From assembly GCF_045862785.1 (NCBI RefSeq), contig NZ_BQXO01000008.1, forward strand, positions 1-21,826: DNA of 21,826 nucleotides. The letters are read 5' to 3'. Below the pieces are notes generated by a model. That model saw nothing but the letters and a program-made list of their open reading frames with translations. It was not told the DNA's origin and did not search any database. Position numbers and translations under genes: made by a program. This DNA is from Furfurilactobacillus curtus (GTDB lineage Bacteria > Bacillota > Bacilli > Lactobacillales > Lactobacillaceae). How positions within the stretch are numbered: position 1 is the first letter of the stretch; each line of letters opens with the position of its first letter. This document shows positions 6,740 to 14,671 of the stretch, in pieces.

Positions 6740-8266
6740 ATGTATTACTTTTTAACGCAAATGTTAGATTGGAATCTTTCAGGGATTGAAGTTGCGCAAA
6801 GGACGCGTCTTCGGCTATTTAAGGACCATCAGATTGCCGCTAAAATTGCGACCCGCGATTACAATCGCTATCTTCATTTAAATATACGCCGAATGGGGCT
6901 TACAGATGCTGATGTAGTGAACTTATTCAACTTTTTCCAAGGCGTTGAGATATATACTGGCACGATTACGCACGTTGATGATCTGCATTTTCCAGGCTTA
7001 ACCCGGTCGTTTGTTGATGGCTGGCGATATCTTTATCAGGATCAGGGTAAGTTACGCGTAGAAATTCATGTCTTTACGGATCAAACGATGTATGAAAAGG
7101 ATCAAGTAGAACAAGTCATCATCTATGATCGTTACGGACATATAGTTGAAAGAGATTTATACGATGTACGGGGCTTCTTAAGTTCGATTGATTGGTATAG
7201 CCAGCGGGATGGAATCGCGCAAACAGACTACTTGAACACTACTGGTACAACGGTATTATCGGTAAATTATACGTCTACAGATCAACCACTAAACGGTACT
7301 TGGTGCCTCACATATAAAGGCCAGCAGTATTTCTTTGGGGACTTAGATGAATTAAATACCTTCTTTTATGACACATTAAATGAACAAAATGTTGGGCTGA
7401 ACACGTTCATTGGCGATCGGACAGAGATTGTTGATCCGGCCTTACTAAATATGAAAACGCAAGCGCGTCGGTTTGATTATGTGCATAACATTCAAGTCGA
7501 TGATCCGAACAATCCGTTAACTAGTCCATTAGGATCAGTTTTTAAGAATGAAGCCGATCACTCCAACCGGCTCAATGCATTAATCGTCCCGACAAATCGT
7601 CAGCGAGAGGACCTCACCGCACGGATTCCGGCTATGGAAGTTGTTACAGCCCGACAAGTTTATGTTTTGCCACAGCCGGTTGTTCCAATGGGTGACCGTA
7701 AGCGGGGCAAAATTTTGTGTGTCGCACGTATTCACCCACAAAAGGGGCTTGAAGATTTGATTGGCGCTTTTGCAAAAGTGCACCAACAATTACCTTTTAC
7801 AACACTTGAAATTCGCGGTTATGTAAATGATGAAAAACTAAATCAAAAATTACATCAGCAGGTCGTCGATTTAGGGTTAACTGATGTTGTATCCTTTGAA
7901 GATTACTTGCCGAGTCTAAGCGATGTGTACGATTCCGCGCAAGCAGTTGCATTAACAAGCCGGTATGAAGGTTTGCCGATGACATTAGTTGAAGGACTTT
8001 CTCATGGCGTCCCTTTAGCGGCTTACGATTGTAATTATGGCCCAGCTGAGGTGGTTCAAGATGGTATTAATGGTCATTTAGTTGCCAATTTTGATATTGA
8101 CGGCATGGCGACGGCGTTGATAGATTTGCTAGCCGATGAAGCACAATTGAATCAATGGAGTGAACGCGCTTATCGAAGCGCCGGTCGCTTCAGTGAAGAC
8201 AATATTTGGCAAGAATGGCAACACAATGTCATTGATAATCATGAGCGTGATCATGAAATTCAATAA
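6740..8266 (+). CDS. Glycosyltransferase, GT4 family, TagE/GtfA-like (508 aa)
   Basis: This is the third full-length paralogue. The open frame extends upstream to a TTG, but the ATG at 6740 gives the family start MYYFLTQMLDWNLSGIEVAQ, has AGAGGG at 6729-6734, and begins one base after the previous stop. The inserted module reads RDLYDVRGFLSSIDWYSQRDG, a diverged form of the YYDVRGFKS core. The catalytic half carries H249 (YVHN), R330 and K335 (VARIHPQKG) and E410/E418 (YEGLPMTLVE), followed by CNYGPAEVV. With the gene at 3727 it shares an NPLTSPLGSVFKNEADH-type acceptor-side segment, so these two may form one subgroup with similar specificity. All residues needed for activity appear intact. 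Donor and acceptor are unknown. Confidence 0.88.
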   Translation: MYYFLTQMLDWNLSGIEVAQRTRLRLFKDHQIAAKIATRDYNRYLHLNIRRMGLTDADVVNLFNFFQGVEIYTGTITHVDDLHFPGLTRSFVDGWRYLYQDQGKLRVEIHVFTDQTMYEKDQVEQVIIYDRYGHIVERDLYDVRGFLSSIDWYSQRDGIAQTDYLNTTGTTVLSVNYTSTDQPLNGTWCLTYKGQQYFFGDLDELNTFFYDTLNEQNVGLNTFIGDRTEIVDPALLNMKTQARRFDYVHNIQVDDPNNPLTSPLGSVFKNEADHSNRLNALIVPTNRQREDLTARIPAMEVVTARQVYVLPQPVVPMGDRKRGKILCVARIHPQKGLEDLIGAFAKVHQQLPFTTLEIRGYVNDEKLNQKLHQQVVDLGLTDVVSFEDYLPSLSDVYDSAQAVALTSRYEGLPMTLVEGLSHGVPLAAYDCNYGPAEVVQDGINGHLVANFDIDGMATALIDLLADEAQLNQWSERAYRSAGRFSEDNIWQEWQHNVIDNHERDHEIQ

Positions 8267-8326
8267 CACGTAAAAGCTAATTAATTTGCTGATAATGACT
8301 TAAGCCTTTTTGAGGGATGGTGCAAA

Positions 8327-9883
8327 ATGTACTATTTTTTGACTGACACATTTGCTTCACAGCTTTCTGGAATCGAACATGCGCAGATCAAGCGGTTACG
8401 CTTATTTCAAGCACATGGGATTGCAGCCAAAATAATTGTTCGTCGCTACAATCGTTTTATGGCAAGAGACTTATCTGCCAATGATCTAACAACCGATGAA
8501 GTGATTAACTGTTTTGACATTTTGCAACAAGCAGACCAGGCATCATCTGAGTCAGTGACCATTCAAGCTGTGATTCCAGATGATGATCGACTGACAATCG
8601 TTGAACAGGACGGGGCAATTATTGTGATGGCAGGACAACGACGGTTATTCGTCATCCATGGTTTTAATCAACAAATTGCACGGACTGATTTGGTTGATCA
8701 CGTTGAATATTTTGATCAGGTGGGATCCCTGGTTCAGGCTGACTACTACGACCCGCGGGGCTTTAAGAGCATGACCGATTTTTATGGTCAAGATGGCGGT
8801 GTCACTAAGGAAGTCAATTATCGCGTGGATGGTCAACCGGTGGTTACGTCCTTTTATCAACGTAATCCGCAAACAGGCAATATTGGAGATACACTATGGA
8901 TCCTTTCAACTGATCAAGGTGAGCACATTTATGATAATAGTGATGAAGTGATCGCGTATGTGTTGGACCGGCTTGCCAGTCAAGATCAAACTCTAGCGAC
9001 GTTTATCTCTGATCGGGCTTACGCAATGGATACGCCAATGCGGTTAATGAAGCAACCAGCAAAACATTATGTTTATTGGCACAATATTTATACGCCTGAC
9101 TATGATCATCCAGCTACTGGTCAGGCATATGACACATTTGCCATGGAGATGAAATTTGCCGACGCATTCGATGGTTTAATTGTGCCTTCGCAGCGCGAGC
9201 GCGATGACATGGCTGCGCGAATTAAGGAACAGGGGATTGATGAAGCAGACTTACCAGTATGGCGCATTCCGGCGCCAACGGTGAGCGATGAAATTTTACA
9301 AGCTCCTCAACAAGACTTCACCCAGCGTCGTTCCTATCATGTTATTTGTGTGGCTCGCATTCATGAACAAAAACGGCTAGAGGATTTAATTAGCGCGTTC
9401 ACTATCACACATCAATCGATCCCTGAAGCTACTTTGTCTATTCATGGGTATGTCAATGACAATGAGTTATATCAGCAGTTACAACAACAAGTTGCAGCGG
9501 CTGGACTAACGACAGCGGTGAAATTCGTTTCGTATACGAATGATATTGATAATGTTTACAACGAGGCACAATTGTTGGCTCTCTCCAGTCGCTATGAAGG
9601 GTTAAATATGGCGTTGGTTGAAGCACAAGCGCACGGTGTTCCCCTAGTAGCCTACGATTGTAATTACGGTAGTGCCGACGTTATTGTCGATGGGCAGAAC
9701 GGTTATTTAGTTGAAAATAGCAATGTTGATCAACTTGCTCAGCGCATGCGACAACTTCTAGAGAATCAGGCTCAACTTGCAGAGATGTCCAAGCATGCCT
9801 ATGAACTTGCGGATCGTTTTTCCGAATCTAATATTTGGCAGCTTTGGAAAGATGCTGGCATCGTAAGCGAGGAGGAGAAATAA
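8327..9883 (+). CDS. Glycosyltransferase, GT4 family, TagE/GtfA-like (518 aa)
   Basis: This is the fourth full-length paralogue, starting MYYFLTDTFASQLSGIEHAQ. A GAGGGATGG ribosome binding site sits 60 bases into the cluster's widest internal gap before 12660. The inserted module has ADYYDPRGFKSMTDFYGQDG and a following YRVDGQP turn. Catalytic-type residues are H252 (VYWHNIYTP), R344 and K349 (VARIHEQKR), and E424/E432 (YEGLNMALVE), followed by CNYGSADVI. This set and its spacing match the arrangement known from TarM, a homotrimeric wall teichoic acid GlcNAc transferase with a DUF1975/HUB insertion, and from SRRP GtfA. I infer a role in adhesin glycosylation from the flanking Ser/Thr-rich proteins; wall teichoic acid is the main alternative. 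The stop codon is immediately followed by the next gene's ATG. Confidence 0.88.
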   Translation: MYYFLTDTFASQLSGIEHAQIKRLRLFQAHGIAAKIIVRRYNRFMARDLSANDLTTDEVINCFDILQQADQASSESVTIQAVIPDDDRLTIVEQDGAIIVMAGQRRLFVIHGFNQQIARTDLVDHVEYFDQVGSLVQADYYDPRGFKSMTDFYGQDGGVTKEVNYRVDGQPVVTSFYQRNPQTGNIGDTLWILSTDQGEHIYDNSDEVIAYVLDRLASQDQTLATFISDRAYAMDTPMRLMKQPAKHYVYWHNIYTPDYDHPATGQAYDTFAMEMKFADAFDGLIVPSQRERDDMAARIKEQGIDEADLPVWRIPAPTVSDEILQAPQQDFTQRRSYHVICVARIHEQKRLEDLISAFTITHQSIPEATLSIHGYVNDNELYQQLQQQVAAAGLTTAVKFVSYTNDIDNVYNEAQLLALSSRYEGLNMALVEAQAHGVPLVAYDCNYGSADVIVDGQNGYLVENSNVDQLAQRMRQLLENQAQLAEMSKHAYELADRFSESNIWQLWKDAGIVSEEEK

Positions 9884-11365
9884 ATGAATGAATTTTTAAT
9901 TGATCAGTTAAGCGAAACTCCATCTGAACTAGATCAAGCACAAATTGAGCGATGGCAACTTCGATTAGGCCAGCAGCAAGATGATCGGCTCGTTACGTTA
10001 CAATATGATCGATTGGGATTTAAACGGCGTGCAGGATTTGCTGGCTTGAAATCATTGAATTTATTTGATTATTGTCAACGTGTTGGGAAATACATTGGAC
10101 CCAAAGCACGGCTGGATGATTTGCAATTTGACAACCTATCCAAACAACCTGGTAATGGCGATGTGATTAATTTCACTAATGAACGCCAGCGAGTGGTGGT
10201 GCGGGTAACGTTGCTTTCTGCTGGAATTGCTGACGAGACTGACCAGATTGACCAAATCGCTTACTTTGATCAGCATGATCGACTTGTGCGAAGCATCTAC
10301 TATGATAGCCGTGGTTTTAAAAGTCTAGAAGCGACATACGGACAAGACGGTGGTGTCGCACTGGAACAATTTTTTGATACGGATGGCGCAGTGCGATTGA
10401 CTTTTGGTTACCATCGTGAAGGTGAGCAAATTAAGATCGCATTAATTCGGCTACATGCTCGTGACGGTCAATGGCGAGTATTCCAACAATTTCATCAATT
10501 AGTTGCTTATTTTTTTGACACTCTAAATCAGCGTGGACACCATCGCTTTATTGCTAATTCAGTTGTTCAACTCAGCGCCTTAGCAGACATGCACACACCG
10601 GCAGAAAATTTCATGATGCTGGATCAAATGCAGACTAACGATTATCGGCGATTACAGTCAGGCCAACCTACACAAGCTTTTCAACAACTGCTTGCTGCAA
10701 TACCTGCAGATATACCGCTAGTTGCTGCCACTGCGCAACAAGCTGCTGATATAGCTGACCGGTGGCCAGAACTAACCGTCAAAGCTGTTACGCCGATTAT
10801 GCCGATACCAGAGCCATCTGCAAAGTTACAGGGTCAGCGGCTCATCATGAACGCAGCGATTACACCGGTGAATCGCCTAGAAGATGGCATTAAAGCATTT
10901 CGGCGCGTCTATCGTGAGTTACCGACCGCCACGCTCACAATTTATGGAACAGTTGTGGACCACCAGCTTTTTTCACAGTTGCAAACATTGGTTAACACTA
11001 GTGGACTTAGCGAAGCCGTCACTTTTAAAACCGATGCAACTAAGATTGAAGAAATTACAAGAAATGCGGATTTGTTCTTGTTAACCAGCCATTACGAAGT
11101 GTATCCAACGGCGATGGCTGAGATAATGGCGGCTGGGGTGCCTGCAATTGCCTATGAGATTAACTATGGTGTGTCGACTCTCATTGAGGATGGCGTAGAG
11201 GGACGGCTTGTCGCAACTGGTGATTCGAAACAATTAGCCCAGACTACGATTGATATTTTACAAAATGATGCGCTTCGTCAAAAAATGGGTGTAGCGGCAC
11301 GAAGCAAGATTGAACGTATCAATCAACAAATTGCTGTACCTGAATGGGCTGAGTTATTAAAGTAG
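9884..11365 (+). CDS. Degenerate GtfA/TagE-like protein, probably non-catalytic (493 aa)
   Basis: This fifth full-length paralogue has the whole fold but has lost several key residues. The LSGIE loop reads TPSELD, the conserved His of the YWHN motif is Asp247 (MMLDQMQ), and the nucleotide-phosphate motif R-x4-K reads A325 and N330 (NAAITPVNRLED). The EX7E pair is still present (E405/E413), as is the module core (YYDSRGFKSLEATYGQDGG). The frame is open throughout, its ATG abuts the previous stop and GGAGGAG precedes it, so it is not a decaying pseudogene. SRRP systems pair an active GtfA with a catalytically dead GtfB that binds acceptor protein and stabilises the complex; this gene is the best candidate here for that role. 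Weak activity with altered chemistry cannot be excluded. Confidence 0.8.
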   Translation: MNEFLIDQLSETPSELDQAQIERWQLRLGQQQDDRLVTLQYDRLGFKRRAGFAGLKSLNLFDYCQRVGKYIGPKARLDDLQFDNLSKQPGNGDVINFTNERQRVVVRVTLLSAGIADETDQIDQIAYFDQHDRLVRSIYYDSRGFKSLEATYGQDGGVALEQFFDTDGAVRLTFGYHREGEQIKIALIRLHARDGQWRVFQQFHQLVAYFFDTLNQRGHHRFIANSVVQLSALADMHTPAENFMMLDQMQTNDYRRLQSGQPTQAFQQLLAAIPADIPLVAATAQQAADIADRWPELTVKAVTPIMPIPEPSAKLQGQRLIMNAAITPVNRLEDGIKAFRRVYRELPTATLTIYGTVVDHQLFSQLQTLVNTSGLSEAVTFKTDATKIEEITRNADLFLLTSHYEVYPTAMAEIMAAGVPAIAYEINYGVSTLIEDGVEGRLVATGDSKQLAQTTIDILQNDALRQKMGVAARSKIERINQQIAVPEWAELLK

Positions 11366-11397
11366 TTTGAGGCGATTTTAAAGAGGTGGTCAACAAC

Positions 11398-12660
11398 ATG
11401 TCGACAAAGCAGTCAATTATTACGCGAACGTTCAATGATGATGCGATTAAAGGGACCTTTGTACTATCAACGGAGCAAACAGACCTGATATTACAACACT
11501 ATAACATCAATGATGGTCAACGATTTTCTGGCAGCGGGTTATTACCGGTGCAGTTGCGTTATTTGTATGGCGAAATGGGCAACATGGATATCTTTGCGGC
11601 TGGTGGGGACTTAAATGCCGAAAAAATCGCCGCTCAGTTTCATCAAAGAATTGAGACTGAGGAACTTGGTTTTCGCTTGTTTAATGTTGATGGGCAATCG
11701 TTAATTTCTGGTAAGTTCTTTGATACTAGTCGACAAACAGTTCAAGAACTATCTGAATTTCGTGTTGATGGCGGGGAAGATTTACGTCATTACTACCTGC
11801 CAGATGGTCACGAATTTAAACGATTTAAATTTGCGGCTAACAATTGGGTCGCTAGGAAGGACTATTTGAATACCGATGGCGACATTATTATTCGCGAATA
11901 TTTTGACTTTGAACGACATGAAGGCGAAATACCATTTAAAATAGAGGTCCTGCATGGTTGGTTGAAGGAAACTTACACGAACTTTACGTCGCTTGTTGTG
12001 GCTTGGAATCGTTTGCTAGCAGAACCGTATCAAAAGCTCTTCTCATTGACTGGTGAGGTTGGTAAAGGAGACGCGGTTCTTGCCAGCGAGCATGAAGTAG
12101 CAAGTCTGCGACAAAAAGTGAACACAGTTCGAGAACAACAGCATGCCGGCCATCGTCTGTTGACCGAACCTCTTTATGGAAATGAGATGCGCCAGCGTCA
12201 ACAGTCAATTAACCAAGAAACTGATGCGCAGAAACGTCTTAAATTATTTCAACAGACATTTGGTACGACAGGTCCGGACGTATACTTTGCAGGTAACGTC
12301 TTCTTTGATTTTCCCGAAGATGTTCATTTAGGCAATCATTTTTGGGCCAATCACAATATTACTTTTATTGGTGGGGCCAAGATTACATTTGGCAATCATT
12401 GTCTAGTTGGACCGAATGTAAGCTTTTACACCTCTAATCATCCATTAAATGCCGAGAGTCGTTTATTTGAGGGCTATAGTTATGCAAAACCCATTACTAT
12501 TGGTGATAATGTCTGGATTGGCGGTTCGGTCACAATCTTACCAGGAACGACAATCGGCAATAATGCTGTCATCAGTGCGGGCAGTGTTGTCAGCGGAACG
12601 ATTCCCGATCAGGTACTAGTTGCTGGGAACCCAGCTAGAATAATTAAAACCATTCGGTAA
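11398..12660 (+). CDS. O-acetyltransferase with GtfA-like N-terminal module (420 aa)
   Basis: The C-terminal third (about residues 285-420) is a left-handed beta-helix acetyltransferase of the maltose/galactoside/NodL type. It has hexapeptide repeats, the catalytic-type His348 in FYTSNHPLN, and the CoA-side sequence IGDNVWIGGSVTILPGTTIG ending in AGNPARII. Before it lies a helical segment (about 215-285) resembling the Mac domain of maltose acetyltransferases. The N-terminal half is unusual: FFDTSRQ...DGGEDLRHYYLPDGHE aligns with the YYDxRGFKS...DGG...Y..DG core of the neighbouring glycosyltransferases, though more distantly than in the gene at 12782. I chose the ATG at 11398 over the GTG at 11386 because AGAGGTGG lies 8 bases upstream. 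It probably transfers acetyl from acetyl-CoA to sugars added by the cluster's glycosyltransferases; the acceptor is inferred. Confidence 0.82.
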   Translation: MSTKQSIITRTFNDDAIKGTFVLSTEQTDLILQHYNINDGQRFSGSGLLPVQLRYLYGEMGNMDIFAAGGDLNAEKIAAQFHQRIETEELGFRLFNVDGQSLISGKFFDTSRQTVQELSEFRVDGGEDLRHYYLPDGHEFKRFKFAANNWVARKDYLNTDGDIIIREYFDFERHEGEIPFKIEVLHGWLKETYTNFTSLVVAWNRLLAEPYQKLFSLTGEVGKGDAVLASEHEVASLRQKVNTVREQQHAGHRLLTEPLYGNEMRQRQQSINQETDAQKRLKLFQQTFGTTGPDVYFAGNVFFDFPEDVHLGNHFWANHNITFIGGAKITFGNHCLVGPNVSFYTSNHPLNAESRLFEGYSYAKPITIGDNVWIGGSVTILPGTTIGNNAVISAGSVVSGTIPDQVLVAGNPARIIKTIR

Positions 12661-12679
12661 GCAAGGTTGTATTCGTGCG

Positions 12680-12711
12680 GAAGACCGGGCATTCGATCAG
12701 TGGTCGGTTTC
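12680..12711 (+). terminator. Weak terminator-like hairpin between the acetyltransferase genes
   Basis: GAA-ACCG (one bulged base) can pair with CGGTTTC around a 17-base loop, followed by TTTTGATT. The stem is short and the structure marginal. It could partially terminate transcription of 2882-12660 and so lower expression of the next gene. Confidence 0.35.
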
Positions 12712-12721
12712 TTTTGATTCC

Positions 12722-12743
12722 TTGACAAATGATTTGTGTCAAA
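12722..12743 (+). promoter_or_regulatory. Imperfect palindrome containing TTGACA
   Basis: TTGACAAAT and ATTTGTGTCAA form an inverted repeat that matches except for two extra bases in the right arm. The left arm is a perfect -35 hexamer, but no -10 box lies 16-18 bases downstream (GCAGTG is found there). It may be an operator or part of a separate promoter for the gene at 12782. Evidence is weak. Confidence 0.25.
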
Positions 12744-12781
12744 TGCAGTGTTTGAAAATTAATTATATTTGGGTGTGGAAA

Positions 12782-14131
12782 ATGATATTTATTGTTGCAA
12801 AACAACCTGATTTCCAAGCGGTCCGCTTAGTTAAACTGCTTAATAAAAATGGACAGTCGGCAAAAATTTTATTAACGCAATTTACGGCGAAATTTTCGAC
12901 CTTACTGGCGACTAATAACCTGACATCTGCTGAATGTATTAACGAGTATGACTATTTAAGCGGTTTAGCAATTAAGCCAGAATCATTTTCCACAATTCTT
13001 GAAGCATTGATTCCAAATTTGTCGTCATTAACTCTTGCTAAACAGGAAAACCAAGCGTTTCAGGATTATTTTAATGAAGACCGTAAAGTGGCGACCGTAC
13101 GCATTAGAAAAGCCGTTCCTATCAACGTAACTTTGTACCGAGAAAACGGCAATTATGAAACTTTCGCAATCGACGAGCGCGGCTTTGTCAGTTTACATCA
13201 GTTCCATCAAGCAGACGGACGCATCGTGCATTCTCAATATTTGGCAGGCCGTGAGCATATTGTGCTGGATGTCATGGATGATTATATCGACTGGTACCGA
13301 CACGGAGATGCCAAGGCTCTCCGGGTGAAAAACTGGGATGAATTATTAGTCGCCGTTTTAAAGGACATGGTTGTTGAGAATGATCAGCTAGCGACCATCT
13401 TAACCATGACTGATGAGGTGACCGTTGGTTTAAATGATTTGTCTCATGTATCAGTGTTTACCAATATTCTGCATGGCGACAATCGTGATAAGTTACCAGA
13501 ACAATTGGCGAGATTACTTCCGCCAATAAAGCAGCCAAAGACTGAAGCTGAGTTGGATCTGTTAGGACGCTGGCATCATGTAGACTGGGGCGATCCACAA
13601 TATCAGCAACAAAACCAAGGGACAATTTATGTAAATGGTGCGCAGAGCCACGATGAGGCGGTTAGGTTATTCGTAAACAATGTGGCGAGTGTTGGAGATG
13701 CAATTTCGATTTATCCGCCCTATTATTTACAACTGGGTTCAAAAGTACGTGTTGGTGATCAATTCTATGCCAATGTGGGCTGTAGCTTGGTTGGTGGCGG
13801 ACAGATTGAAATCGGCGATAATTGCATGTTGGGGCCTAATGTGCAATTAGTGACACCAGATCATCCGCGCAACCCAATTTCACGGCACATCAACAATGTT
13901 TTTCGCGGAAAAAACATTAAAATCGGTAACAACTTTTGGGCCGGTGCAGGTGCGATTATTCTTGGTGGTGTCACATTAGGGGATAACGTGATCGTTGGTG
14001 CTGGATCAGTCGTGACTAAGTCCTTTGGTGATAATGTCGTGATTGCCGGCAATCCAGCGCGCCTGATTCGTGAGATAGATCTTACAGATTTTGATGAAGA
14101 CCGCGAAGCTCGAGAATGGCATGATGAGTAA
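12782..14131 (+). CDS. O-acetyltransferase fused to a GtfA/TarM-type N-terminal module (449 aa)
   Basis: The N-terminal part follows the glycosyltransferases of this cluster. MIFIVAKQPDFQAVRLVKLL matches their MNYFLTNMLDYNLSGIEQAQ in position and GQSAKILLTQF matches QPSKIIVRRYN. LTSAECINEYDYLSG matches their LKDGDFVGMYDFFQQ, and FAIDERGFVSLHQFHQADG matches YYDVRGFKSMSDLYGRDG. The C-terminal part (about residues 290-440) is a left-handed beta-helix acetyltransferase with the catalytic-type His361 in LVTPDHPRN, several hexapeptide repeats and the ending AGNPARLIREID. Thus the glycosyltransferase domain of a GtfA-like protein is replaced by an acetyltransferase. The ATG at 12782 is chosen over an upstream TTG because it restores the family N-terminus; the ribosome binding site (GGGTGTGG) is weak. 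Likely role: O-acetylation of the adhesin glycan in the cytoplasm. Confidence 0.85.
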   Translation: MIFIVAKQPDFQAVRLVKLLNKNGQSAKILLTQFTAKFSTLLATNNLTSAECINEYDYLSGLAIKPESFSTILEALIPNLSSLTLAKQENQAFQDYFNEDRKVATVRIRKAVPINVTLYRENGNYETFAIDERGFVSLHQFHQADGRIVHSQYLAGREHIVLDVMDDYIDWYRHGDAKALRVKNWDELLVAVLKDMVVENDQLATILTMTDEVTVGLNDLSHVSVFTNILHGDNRDKLPEQLARLLPPIKQPKTEAELDLLGRWHHVDWGDPQYQQQNQGTIYVNGAQSHDEAVRLFVNNVASVGDAISIYPPYYLQLGSKVRVGDQFYANVGCSLVGGGQIEIGDNCMLGPNVQLVTPDHPRNPISRHINNVFRGKNIKIGNNFWAGAGAIILGGVTLGDNVIVGAGSVVTKSFGDNVVIAGNPARLIREIDLTDFDEDREAREWHDE

Positions 14132-14323
14132 TGTGTCGATTATCGGCGAGAAAATTTTTATTGGCTTAACATTGGTTAAATTGCTTATCTGTAGTGGCGA
14201 TACTTGTTGATCGTCTAAAAATAGGCAAAAATTTTGCAGTATTTGATGATGATGAATTTTCAGCGATTTTTCTTTTAAGCGCTAAAAGTTTGTGGCATCT
14301 AAGGTTTTATAAATTTGATGGAT

Positions 14324-14370
14324 ATAAGTTGTCCCTTGACTAGTCATATTGCGTTGGGATGGCAACTTAT
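14324..14370 (+). terminator. Terminator downstream of the enzyme cluster
   Basis: ATAAGTTG (14324-14331) pairs perfectly with CAACTTAT (14363-14370), and the stem continues with TCCC against GGGA after a 3-base bulge. The run TTGTTTTGATT follows. It lies 190 bases after the last enzyme gene and would end its transcript before the second adhesin. Confidence 0.65.
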
Positions 14371-14455
14371 TTGTTTTGATTATTGATAAATAACAATATT
14401 TAAAAAATGTTTTGCATAAGTTTCATAACAATACTTAAAAAAACAGACAACCGGT

Positions 14456-14467
14456 GTTAATATTAAC
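14456..14467. promoter_or_regulatory. Perfect 12-bp AT-rich palindrome
   Basis: GTTAATATTAAC is a perfect palindrome about 205 bases upstream of the adhesin start. It has the form of a regulator binding site, but I do not recognise the regulator. Confidence 0.3.
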
Positions 14468-14505
14468 GTGTGAAATTGTTTTAGCGTTTTATTTTTAAAT
14501 GTGGT

Positions 14506-14517
14506 TAAACGCGTTTA
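14506..14517. promoter_or_regulatory. Perfect 12-bp palindrome, LacI/CcpA-operator-like
   Basis: TAAACGCGTTTA is a perfect palindrome in the context GGTTAAACGCGTTTACAATT. Its central CG flanked by AAA/TTT is typical of LacI-family operators, including cre sites, although it misses two conserved cre positions when read on the minus strand. Sited about 155 bases before the adhesin ATG, it could link adhesin expression to carbon supply. Confidence 0.35.
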
Positions 14518-14657
14518 CAATTGCCCAGGCAATGATTTTTAAATTGTGGTTGCCTATAAAACAATTGTTGAAGCGGCGCAGTTAATAAATTGTGTAAATC
14601 TTAATGAGACACAATGTTATTTGCTGAACAGAGGGACGGAACGCGTAATGACAATCT

Positions 14658-14666
14658 GGAGGGGGA
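14658..14666 (+). promoter_or_regulatory. Strong ribosome binding site of the second adhesin
   Basis: GGAGGGGGA ends 5 bases before the ATG at 14672. It fixes the start over an upstream ATG at 14648 that has no such site. Confidence 0.8.
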
Positions 14667-14671
14667 CAAGT

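Larger units (their letters stand above)
14132..14671 (+). other. Non-coding region between enzyme cluster and second adhesin
   Basis: No credible gene is seen in these 540 bases. They are AT-rich and hold several small symmetric elements: GCAAAA-A-TTTTGC (14225-14237), the hairpin CTTTTA-AGCGC-TAAAAG (14272-14288), the terminator at 14324-14370, and the palindromes at 14456-14467 and 14506-14517. Promoter candidates for the adhesin are poor: TTGCAT (14412) with TTAAAA 17 bases on, and TATAAA (14555) without a good -35. The adhesin's transcription start is most likely in the last 270 bases. Confidence 0.7.

Noticed and set aside
12722..12781. TTG-initiated 20-residue extension of the second acetyltransferase
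   Set aside because: The extension has no ribosome binding site and the ATG at 12782 gives an N-terminus aligned with the glycosyltransferase family.
2882..14131. Complete SRRP locus with accessory Sec export (SecA2, SecY2, Asp1-3)
   Set aside because: No protein in the window resembles these; only glycosyltransferase-like and acetyltransferase genes are present. They could be elsewhere in the genome.
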